NCBI GenBank assembly: GCA_017451975.1
Contig: JAFTNI010000218.1
Coordinates: 1 to 37,642 of the forward strand
Source of the DNA: Clostridia bacterium
GTDB lineage: Bacteria; Bacillota; Clostridia; Oscillospirales; CAG-272
Reading direction: 5' to 3'
DNA: 37,642 bases
Shown piece after piece: positions 15,810-22,157 of the stretch. Each line of letters starts with the position of its first letter. Position 1 is the first letter of the stretch. The notes under the pieces were generated by a model. The model had not been told where the DNA came from. It searched no databases and was given only the letters and a program-made list of their open reading frames with translations. Both the position numbers and the translations under genes were made by a program.

Positions 15810-16355
15810 ATGCAGAATGCCGTAGGTATAATCGAACTGAAAAGTATAGCCAAGGGCGTTGAAGCTTGCGACTCCGCGCTTAAAAGCGCGGGCATAAGCC
15901 TTGTAAGCGCTCATCCGGCGTGTCCCGGAAAATATGAAATAATTATTACGGGGGCTATTGCCGACGTATCCGCGGCGGTTTCCCACGTAAAGGGAAGATT
16001 TGAAACAACCATAGTGGATACTTCTGTTATGGGCAGAATCGACCCACAGGTGGTAACGGCGCTTTTCGGCACTGAAGCCACAAAGAAAAGCGGCTCGCTC
16101 GGCGTTATAGAAACGTTTTCTGCGGCGAGCGCAATAAAAGCGGCGGATATAGCCGTTAAAACGGCAAACGTCGCTATATATGACCTGCGCGTTTCGCGCG
16201 GTATGGGCGGCAAGGGTCTTGTTATGATAACGGGCGACGTTGGCGACGTCAGCGCTTCCGTAGAGGCGGGCGCGGAATACGCCGCGGGCCTGGGCTTGCT
16301 TATGAACAAATCTGTAATAGCCGCACCGCACAAAGAGCTTTGGGAACAAATTTAA
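15810..16355 (+). CDS. pduT: BMC-T shell protein, PduT-like with Cys38
   Basis: A 181-residue tandem BMC protein with two domains (about 1-90 and 95-181) that would form pseudohexameric trimers. The first domain carries AHPACPGKYEI with Cys at position 38, the same position and context as the residue that holds the [4Fe-4S] cluster on the threefold axis of Citrobacter PduT. The second domain starts GSLGVIETFSAASAIKAAD. It starts one base after the PduS stop, so the two are probably translated together and could form an electron path through the shell. It is the only tandem-domain shell protein in the window. Confidence 0.93.
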   Translation: MQNAVGIIELKSIAKGVEACDSALKSAGISLVSAHPACPGKYEIIITGAIADVSAAVSHVKGRFETTIVDTSVMGRIDPQVVTALFGTEATKKSGSLGVIETFSAASAIKAADIAVKTANVAIYDLRVSRGMGGKGLVMITGDVGDVSASVEAGAEYAAGLGLLMNKSVIAAPHKELWEQI

Positions 16356-16376
16356 AGTGAAGCAGGGTAATTTATC

Positions 16377-18905
16377 ATGGAAAATATAAAATTTGTTATA
16401 GAAAAAAGCGCGCGCATAGATAAGCTTATTTCGGCAATGTATGAAAAGCTGCCCGAAATTGAAGCAGACCGCGGCGTGCTTGTTACCGAAAGCTATAAAG
16501 CAACAGAGGGCTTGCCCCTTGTAAAGCGCAGAAGCGCCGCTTTTGCGCACATACTCCGCAATATTCCCATAGTTATCCGCGAAAACGAGCTTATCGCGGG
16601 AAGCACCACGGTTACCCCCCGCGGATGCCAGGTTTTCCCCGAATATTCTTATGAATGGCTTGAAGCGGAGTTTGATACCGTTGCAAAAAGAGAAGCAGAC
16701 CCCTTCTACATTTCCGAGGAAACGAAGGCGAAGCTTCGCGAGGTTTACCCTTATTGGAAGGGCAAAACCGTTTCCGACCTTGCAAAAGCAAATATGGCGC
16801 CCGAGGCTTACGACGTATTTATGAACCACGGTATTTTTACCGTAGGCAACTACTTCTACAACGGCATAGGCCACGTTTGCGTTCAGTACGATAAGGTTAT
16901 TAACTTTGGCTACGAAGCAATTATAAACGAAGCTAAGGAAGAGCTTGCAAAGCTTTCCTTTGGCGACGGCGATTACGTGACGAAGAGAAACTTCCTTGAT
17001 GCCGTTATCGAAAGCTGTGAGGCTGTTATAGAGTACGCTCACCGCTACTCTGTGCTTGCAATCCATATGGCTGAAAAAGAGCACGATATGGGCAGAAAGA
17101 TGGAGCTGAAGCGTATAGCAGATGCTTGCGCGCACGTTCCCGAAAAGGGCGCGAGAACCTTCTTCGAGGCTTGCCAGAGCTTCTGGTTTATACAGATGCT
17201 TTTTCAGACGGAATCAAGCGGCCACTCCATTTCCCCCGGACGTTTCGACCAATATATGTACCCATTCTACAAGAAGGACAAGGACGATGGCGTTATCTCT
17301 ATAGAAGAGGCGCAGGAGTTTATAGACAATATCTGGGTTAAGCTCAACGATATAAACAAGGTTCGCGATGCGGCAAGCGCAGAGGGCTTTGCGGGCTACG
17401 GTCTTTTCCAGAACCTTATTGTCGGCGGCCAGGACATTTACGGTATGGACGCTACAAACGACCTTTCCTATATGTGCCTTGAAGCGGCAATGCACGTTCC
17501 GCTTCCCCAGCCCTCCATTTCCATTCGCGTATGGAACGGCTCGCCCAAATCCTTGCTTATAAAAGCGGCGGCGCTTACCCGTACGGGTACGGGCTTGCCC
17601 GCATACTACAACGACGAGATCATTATTCCCTCGATAATGGCGCGCGGGCTCACGCTCGAGGATGCGCGCGACTACTGCATAATCGGTTGCGTTGAACCGC
17701 AGAAGGCGGGAAAGACCGATGGTTGGCACGATGCGGCGTTCTTCAATATGTGCCGCCCGTTGGAGCTCGTTTTCTCCGACGGTGTCGATAAGGGCAAGCA
17801 GATCGGCCCCAAAACGGGCGACGTGCTTGAAATGAAAACGTTTGAAGAATTCTACGATGCTTACAAGAAGCAATCTGCCTATATGGTAGAGCTTATGGTA
17901 AACGCAGATAACGCCGTAGACGCGGCGCACGCTATGCGTTGCCCCTTGCCCTATCAATCTTGCATGGTTGACGATTGCATAAAGCGCGGTAAATCCTTGC
18001 AGGAAGGCGGCGCTATCTATAATTTCACAGGTCCCCAGGGCTTCGGCATTGCCAATATGACCGATGCGCTCCTTGCCGTTCGCGAGCTTGTTTTCGAAAA
18101 GAAGCTCGTTACTATGGCAGAGCTTAAGGCGGCGCTTGAAAATAACTACGGCAAGGGCTTGCGCGGCTATGACGCAGAGCGCCTTACCGCAGACATAGCG
18201 CAGAAAATAGCCGAAAGCGGTTCTACTGTAAACGAGGACGTTATAAAGGCTATATACGGCGCGGTTACAACGGGCGAATATTTGCCCGACGGCGCAAGAA
18301 TGAGATATGACGAAATTCTTTCGCTTATCGCAGGCGTGCCGAAGTACGGCAACGATATACGCGAGGTTGACCTTTTTGCCCGCGACGTTGCTTACACATA
18401 TACAAAAGAGGTTGAAAAATATAAAAACTACCGCGGCGGTACATACCAGGCGGGGCTTTACCCCGTTTCCGCAAACGTGCCGCTCGGCGCTCAGACGGGC
18501 GCAACGCCCGACGGCAGACTTGCCTATACGCCTATTGCAGACGGCGTAGGCCCCGTTTCGGGCAGCGATACGCGCGGCCCCACGGCGACGGCAAACTCTG
18601 TTGCCAAGCTCGACCACGGTATTGCAAGCAATGGTACGCTTCTTAACCAGAAGTTCCACCCCAGCGCGCTTGCAGGTATGGCGGGGCTTGAAAAGTTTGT
18701 TTCGCTCATTCGCGGCTACTTCGACCAGAAGGGTATGCACGTTCAGTTCAATGTAATCAACCGCGAAACCTTGCTCGATGCGCAAAAGCACCCCGAAAAC
18801 TACAAAACGCTTGTTGTTCGCGTTGCGGGCTACAGCGCGCTTTTCACAACGCTTTCGCGCTCGCTCCAGGACGATATCATAAACAGAACGGAACAGGGAT
18901 TTTGA
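16377..18905 (+). CDS. Glycyl radical diol dehydratase (B12-independent 1,2-propanediol dehydratase)
   Basis: An 842-residue glycyl radical enzyme. The radical is expected at Gly818 in RVAGYSALF. The thiyl residue is Cys438 in IIGCVEPQ, with Glu440 two residues on and Asp452 fourteen residues after the Cys. That spacing matches C433/E435/D447 of Clostridium butyricum glycerol dehydratase and argues against choline TMA-lyase or pyruvate formate-lyase. Substrate is likely 1,2-propanediol given the aldolase, PduP and PduL nearby; glycerol is possible. The N-terminus has no obvious added encapsulation peptide. The RBS is modest (GCAGGGTAA). The enzyme is oxygen-sensitive once activated. Its activase is the next gene. 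Confidence 0.93.
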   Translation: MENIKFVIEKSARIDKLISAMYEKLPEIEADRGVLVTESYKATEGLPLVKRRSAAFAHILRNIPIVIRENELIAGSTTVTPRGCQVFPEYSYEWLEAEFDTVAKREADPFYISEETKAKLREVYPYWKGKTVSDLAKANMAPEAYDVFMNHGIFTVGNYFYNGIGHVCVQYDKVINFGYEAIINEAKEELAKLSFGDGDYVTKRNFLDAVIESCEAVIEYAHRYSVLAIHMAEKEHDMGRKMELKRIADACAHVPEKGARTFFEACQSFWFIQMLFQTESSGHSISPGRFDQYMYPFYKKDKDDGVISIEEAQEFIDNIWVKLNDINKVRDAASAEGFAGYGLFQNLIVGGQDIYGMDATNDLSYMCLEAAMHVPLPQPSISIRVWNGSPKSLLIKAAALTRTGTGLPAYYNDEIIIPSIMARGLTLEDARDYCIIGCVEPQKAGKTDGWHDAAFFNMCRPLELVFSDGVDKGKQIGPKTGDVLEMKTFEEFYDAYKKQSAYMVELMVNADNAVDAAHAMRCPLPYQSCMVDDCIKRGKSLQEGGAIYNFTGPQGFGIANMTDALLAVRELVFEKKLVTMAELKAALENNYGKGLRGYDAERLTADIAQKIAESGSTVNEDVIKAIYGAVTTGEYLPDGARMRYDEILSLIAGVPKYGNDIREVDLFARDVAYTYTKEVEKYKNYRGGTYQAGLYPVSANVPLGAQTGATPDGRLAYTPIADGVGPVSGSDTRGPTATANSVAKLDHGIASNGTLLNQKFHPSALAGMAGLEKFVSLIRGYFDQKGMHVQFNVINRETLLDAQKHPENYKTLVVRVAGYSALFTTLSRSLQDDIINRTEQGF

Positions 18906-18912
18906 TTTAGGT

Positions 18913-18946
18913 TTTAACCGTGTGCCCGAAAGGGCGCACGGTTAAA
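18913..18946 (+). terminator. Strong hairpin after the dehydratase gene, possible partial terminator
   Basis: A 15-bp stem with one G-U pair (18913-18927 with 18932-18946, AACCGTGTGCCC/GGGCGCACGGTT) and a GAAA tetraloop, 7 nt after the stop. The T run that follows is broken (GTGAAGTTTTTCT). It may lower readthrough to the activase or protect the abundant upstream mRNA. Confidence 0.65.
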
Positions 18947-19001
18947 GTGAAGTTTTTCTGCGAAGACGGCACTTAAAAGCTTATAATTTTGACCGATACT
19001 G

Positions 19002-19039
19002 CCGCGGGATGCTTCGCTACGCTCGAGCATGACACGCGG
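19002..19039. repeat. Nested palindrome in the dehydratase-activase gap
   Basis: An outer stem CCGCG/CGCGG (19002-19006 with 19035-19039) and an inner ATGCT/AGCAT pair (19009-19013 with 19026-19030). The core reads GGATGCTTCGCTACGCTCGA, the style of a widespread intergenic repeat in bacteria. The rest of the gap holds no gene. Confidence 0.45.
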
Positions 19040-19084
19040 AAGAAGGTTTATGATTGATGCATACAAATAAAACAAATTAACGTA

Positions 19085-19160
19085 AAAAATCACACGAAAT
19101 AAACGTCTTTTTTGAATGAAGTTCTTTGCTGAGCTTTCTTTCAAGAAAGCGAAGAGGGAG
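19085..19160 (+). repeat. Leader repeat copy A, upstream of the activase
   Basis: About 75 bp nearly identical to 20025-20100. It includes CACGAAATAAACGTCTTTTT, TGAATGAAGTTCTTTG and the hairpin GCTTTCTTTCAAGAAAGC (19133-19150). It ends at the ribosome binding site of the next gene, so it forms the 5' leader of the activase. Confidence 0.8.
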
Positions 19161-19167
19161 AAACGCG

Positions 19168-19953
19168 ATGGGAATTTACGATACACAGGGCAGAATATTT
19201 GATATACAGCGTTTTTCCATCCACGATGGGCCGGGTATACGCACAATAGTCTTTCTGAAGGGCTGCGTGCTTCGCTGCCGCTGGTGCTGCAATCCGGAAT
19301 CGCAGGAATATAAAATACAGGAGCTCGTGCGCGGCGGTAAAAAAGAAATAGTCGGCCGTGACGTTACCGTGCGCGAAGTGATGGAAGAAATAGAAAAAGA
19401 CGCGCCGTATTACGAAAGAAGCGGCGGCGGTGTAACCCTTTCGGGCGGTGAGGCGCTTTGCCAGCCCGATTTCGCGGCGGCAATATTCAAGGCTTGCCAC
19501 GATTACGGCATAAATACCGCTATTGAAACAACGGGTTACGCAAAAAAAGAAGTGCTTGATAAGGTGATACCTCACGTCGACTACGTTCTTATGGATATAA
19601 AGCACGTAGACAGCAAAAAGCACGAAGCCTTTACGGGCAAACCCAACGAGCTCATACTTGAAAACGCAAATTATATAGCGAGCATGGCGCAGGATATGAC
19701 CGTGCGCGTGCCCGTGATACCAACCTTCAACGATACGCCTGAAGAAATACGCGCTATAGCAAAATTTGCCGCGCGGCTCCCCGGTGTTATGAAGCTCCAC
19801 CTTTTGCCGTACCACAGGCTCGGCAGAGATAAATATACGGGGCTCGGAAGGGAATATACACTCGATAGCATCGAGCCGATGCCGCAAGAAAAAATAAACA
19901 CACTCTATGAAGCGGCCACTGAAAGCGGCTTGCTTGTTCAGATAGGTGGATGA
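19168..19953 (+). CDS. Glycyl radical enzyme activase (radical SAM), short form
   Basis: A 261-residue radical SAM protein that makes the glycyl radical on the dehydratase. The SAM cluster motif is CVLRCRWC (CxxxCxxC) after SIHDGPGIRTIVFLKG, the family signature. GGVTLSGGEAL, IETTGYA and VLMDIKHVD are further conserved sites. Activases of BMC glycyl radical enzymes often carry an inserted two-cluster ferredoxin domain between the CxxxCxxC and the GGE motif. Here that interval is only about 55 residues and has no such Cys motifs, so this is the PflA-like short form. The ATG at 19168 follows AGAGGGAGA; the longer frame from 19126 would read through the hairpin leader. Confidence 0.92.
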   Translation: MGIYDTQGRIFDIQRFSIHDGPGIRTIVFLKGCVLRCRWCCNPESQEYKIQELVRGGKKEIVGRDVTVREVMEEIEKDAPYYERSGGGVTLSGGEALCQPDFAAAIFKACHDYGINTAIETTGYAKKEVLDKVIPHVDYVLMDIKHVDSKKHEAFTGKPNELILENANYIASMAQDMTVRVPVIPTFNDTPEEIRAIAKFAARLPGVMKLHLLPYHRLGRDKYTGLGREYTLDSIEPMPQEKINTLYEAATESGLLVQIGG

Positions 19954-19970
19954 GTATTTTGAAATGAAGT

Positions 19971-20013
19971 ATTTCACCGTTCGGTGAAATATGAGGTTGC
20001 GGCTTTGCCGCAA
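19971..20013. repeat. Second hairpin-ATGAGGTT-hairpin chain
   Basis: Stem ATTTCACC/GGTGAAAT (19971-19978 with 19983-19990), then ATGAGGTT, then TTGCGGC/GCCGCAA (19997-20003 with 20007-20013). It has the same architecture and spacer as 13110-13164 but different stems, as in a repeat family kept by structure rather than sequence. Confidence 0.7.
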
Positions 20014-20024
20014 TGCGGCAAGCG

Positions 20025-20100
20025 AAAATCCGCACGAAATAAACGTCTTTTTTTGAATGAAGTTCTTTGTCTGCTTTCTTTCAAGAAAGTGGAGGGAGGT
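20025..20100 (+). repeat. Leader repeat copy B, upstream of the PduU-like gene
   Basis: Copy of 19085-19160 with a few changes and one extra T. It has the hairpin GCTTTCTTTCAAGAAAGT at 20073-20090 and ends at the GGAGGGAGG of the next gene. The two copies flank the activase gene. Confidence 0.8.
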
Positions 20101-20106
20101 ATTTTT

Positions 20107-20475
20107 ATGGATGAACTTTCTATGCGCGATAAAATGCGTATTATACAGGAGCTTGTGCCCGGTAAGCAGATAACGCTTGCTCATATTATAGCGAACCCCG
20201 ACCCCGTGCTTTACAGAAAGCTGGGGCTTGACCCGAAGGGCGATTACGGCAGAAGCGCAATAGGCGTGCTTACGATAAGCCCTGCCGAAACCGCCGTTAT
20301 ATGCGCCGATATTGCTATGAAATCTTCGGGCGCGACGGTTGAGTTTGTAGACCGTTTTACGGGTACGCTTATTATAACGGGTACTGTTTCCGAAGCGGAA
20401 GCGGCTATAATTGCCGTTACCGATTATTGCAGAGATAAGCTTCACTGCACTGTTTGCGAAGTGACGAGAACATGA
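20107..20475 (+). CDS. pduU: Circularly permuted BMC-H shell protein, PduU/EutS type
   Basis: A 122-residue protein matching PduU/EutS in order and length. The N-terminal segment KMRIIQELVPGKQITLAHII includes the strand that forms the beta-barrel on the shell face. GVLTISPAETAVICADIAMK and EFVDRFTGTLIITG follow, and it ends VCEVTRT as PduU does. Family knowledge says the barrel of PduU can dock the N-terminus of PduV. Its neighbour here is an EutP/PduV GTPase with an ATGA overlap of start and stop, which fits such a pairing. GGAGGGAGG is a strong RBS. Confidence 0.94.
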   Translation: MDELSMRDKMRIIQELVPGKQITLAHIIANPDPVLYRKLGLDPKGDYGRSAIGVLTISPAETAVICADIAMKSSGATVEFVDRFTGTLIITGTVSEAEAAIIAVTDYCRDKLHCTVCEVTRT

Positions 20476-20903
20476 AAAAAATTATGTTTGTCGGCAGAGT
20501 GGGCGCGGGCAAAACCACGCTCACGCAAAGGCTGCGCGGTGAAAAAATTCATTACTATAAAACGCAGTACGTTCACTATGGCGACCTTATAATAGATACG
20601 CCCGGTGAATATACAGAGCGCGCAAACCTTGCGGGGGCGCTGGCGCTTTACGCCTATGAAGCAGACGTTGTGGGCTTTCTTATAAAGGCTAACGACGTTT
20701 ATTCCATTTACGGCCCTAATATTACCTGCATGGTAAACCGCGACGTTATAGGCATTGTAACGGCTATAGACCGCCCCGATGCCAACGTGGAAAAATGCAA
20801 GGAGTGGCTGAGGCTGGCGGGCTGCAAAACTATTTTTGCGCTCGATTCAAAAACAGGCAGAGGAGTCGATGCGCTGCTTGAATATCTTTCAAAGGAGGAA
20901 TAA
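20472..20903 (+). CDS. EutP/PduV-type small GTPase
   Basis: A 143-residue P-loop protein. The Walker A is GRVGAGKTTLTQRL near residue 7 and the switch II motif is DTPGEYTE. The start at 20472 overlaps the PduU stop (ATGA). The base-recognition motif, usually TKxD in this family, reads TAID here, so the Lys is missing, and the G5-like region reads ALDSKTGRG. In Salmonella, PduV associates with PduU on the outer face of the compartment and affects its movement. In this locus it is followed within 3 nt by a ParA-type ATPase, which supports a role in compartment dynamics. Nucleotide specificity may be relaxed. Confidence 0.9.
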   Translation: MKKIMFVGRVGAGKTTLTQRLRGEKIHYYKTQYVHYGDLIIDTPGEYTERANLAGALALYAYEADVVGFLIKANDVYSIYGPNITCMVNRDVIGIVTAIDRPDANVEKCKEWLRLAGCKTIFALDSKTGRGVDALLEYLSKEE

Positions 20904-20906
20904 GCC

Positions 20907-21701
20907 TTGCGTAAGGAAACGAAAATAATTGCTTTCGCCAATAACAAGGGCGGAAGCGGAAAATCTACCACTTGCTCCAATATAGGCTACGTGCTTGCCG
21001 AAAGCGGCTATAACGTGCTTATGGTCGATGCAGATATGCAGCAAAACCTTTCGCTTTCCTTTTTCGAGGAAGAGGACGTGCTTGCTTTTTCCGAAAGCGG
21101 CGAAAACCTTTTCACGGCTATAAAGGAAGAGCGCGATGCTTCCTCTTTTATAAGAAAAACGAAATATAAAAACCTTTCCCTCATTCCCTCGGGCATACTT
21201 ATGAGCGGTGCGGAATTTGAGCTTTACGGAAAAAAGGAAGGGGAAAAAACTCTTGCCCGCGTGCTTGAGGGCGCGCGCAAAAGCGGGGAATACGATTTTA
21301 TTCTTATAGATTCGCCGCCTACGCTCGGCATGGTAGTGCTTAATATAATGTGTGCCGCAGATTATTTGCTCATTCCCATAGAAGCAAGCCCGTGGGGGCT
21401 TTTCGGCCTTGCCAATATGCTCGATTTCTTTGCGAAAACGAAGGAGCAGAACCCCGCGCTTTCGCTTTTGGGCATAGCCGTTACGAAGGCAGACGAGCGA
21501 AAAACATATTTCCGCCAGACGATGGAATTTCTTGAAGAGCTTGAAAATGTGAACGTTTTCAAGACTTATATAAGAATAGACAGCGCCGTGGAATGGGCGC
21601 AGGATAACAGCCAGCCCGTTGCGGCATATAAGAAAAACAGCAGAAGCGCTAAAGAATACGCCGAAATGGCAAAGGAGATGCTTGAATATGTCAATAGGTA
21701 A
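20907..21701 (+). CDS. ParA/MinD-type ATPase of the BMC operon
   Basis: A 264-residue deviant Walker A ATPase: NNKGGSGKSTT with signature Lys14 and P-loop Lys19, switch I region VDADMQQNLS, Walker B FILIDSPPTLGM. The start is TTG at 20907 with AAAGGAGG about 9 nt upstream and only 3 nt after the GTPase stop. No winged-helix domain precedes it, so it is the short ParA class used for positioning cargo on the nucoid. With a 65-residue basic partner overlapping its end and shell and GTPase genes before it, it is a candidate for distributing the microcompartment, analogous to McdA of carboxysomes. It could also serve another cargo, but no plasmid or chromosome partition site or ParB is seen. Confidence 0.85.
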   Translation: MRKETKIIAFANNKGGSGKSTTCSNIGYVLAESGYNVLMVDADMQQNLSLSFFEEEDVLAFSESGENLFTAIKEERDASSFIRKTKYKNLSLIPSGILMSGAEFELYGKKEGEKTLARVLEGARKSGEYDFILIDSPPTLGMVVLNIMCAADYLLIPIEASPWGLFGLANMLDFFAKTKEQNPALSLLGIAVTKADERKTYFRQTMEFLEELENVNVFKTYIRIDSAVEWAQDNSQPVAAYKKNSRSAKEYAEMAKEMLEYVNR

Positions 21702-21885
21702 AAAGAGCATTGCCCGCGCGGCCACGGCAGCCGCGAAGGCAGACGCCGTGGCGGAAGAAACCGCCCCCACACCCGTAAAAGAGCCCGTACCCGCCGCAAA
21801 GGCAGCAAAGCCCCAAAAAGCGGAGCCCGCCGAAAAATTTAAGAAAGTAAGCGTTGGCGATAAAATGCCGCCATTTCTTCTTTGA
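21688..21885 (+). CDS. Small basic Ala/Pro/Lys-rich protein, candidate ParA partner (McdB-like role)
   Basis: A 65-residue protein whose ATG overlaps the end of parA (14 bp), with AAAGGAGAT before it. The N-terminus MSIGKKSIARAA is basic, as in many ParA-stimulating partner peptides. The middle (about 14-50) is low-complexity Ala, Pro, Lys and Glu and should be disordered. The end, FKKVSVGDKMPPFLL, is ordered-looking and hydrophobic and could dock to cargo. I do not recognise a named family. A longer in-frame ORF from 21619 is ignored because it lies inside parA. Last gene of the operon, followed by a terminator. Confidence 0.8.
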   Translation: MSIGKKSIARAATAAAKADAVAEETAPTPVKEPVPAAKAAKPQKAEPAEKFKKVSVGDKMPPFLL

Positions 21886-21901
21886 AAAAAGCATAATTTT
21901 G

Positions 21902-21934
21902 TGCCCTTGCGTAAACCGCAAGGGCAGTTTGTTT
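21902..21934 (+). terminator. Probable terminator of the BMC operon
   Basis: A 10-bp stem TGCCCTTGCG/CGCAAGGGCA (21902-21911 with 21917-21926) followed by GTTTGTTTCG. A second, weaker inverted repeat with a 26-nt loop (21959-21968 with 21995-22004, AAAAAACGCC/GGCGTTTTTT) follows. The rest of 21886-22157 holds the next promoter. Confidence 0.75.
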
Positions 21935-22016
21935 CGCGAAAACGGCGATTTTTCCGCAAAAAAACGCCTATATGAAAAAATAACCTGTTTCGAAGGCGTT
22001 TTTTAAAAAATAGTTG

Positions 22017-22045
22017 TTGCAAAAAATCAATTTATGTAGTACAAT
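22017..22045 (+). promoter_or_regulatory. Promoter of the capD-like gene
   Basis: TTGCAA (22017-22022), 17 bp, TACAAT (22040-22045). The long leader of about 105 nt to the start codon has no clear structure. Confidence 0.65.
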
Positions 22046-22157
22046 AATATATAATGGTAAGTGTTGTTTAAAACCGCCTGCTACAGTTTGTCGTTTCGTT
22101 TAAAATTCAATATCGTCGTATCCCATTGTAAAAATAACGATTATTACGGAGGTAAAG

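Noticed and set aside
17214..18791. 525-codon minus-strand frame
   Set aside because: Antisense shadow of the glycyl radical dehydratase.
16377..18905. Possible choline TMA-lyase or pyruvate formate-lyase identity
   Set aside because: GCVEPQ with Asp fourteen residues after the Cys fits the glycerol/propanediol dehydratases; the neighbours are an aldolase, PduP and PduL, with no CutO-like or formate genes.
20907..21701. Plasmid or chromosome partition locus
   Set aside because: No ParB with an HTH domain, no parS-like repeats, no replication gene; tightly embedded at the end of the BMC operon.
21619..21885. 88-codon version of the small protein after parA
   Set aside because: The extra N-terminus lies wholly inside parA; the ATG at 21688 has a good RBS and the usual overlap.
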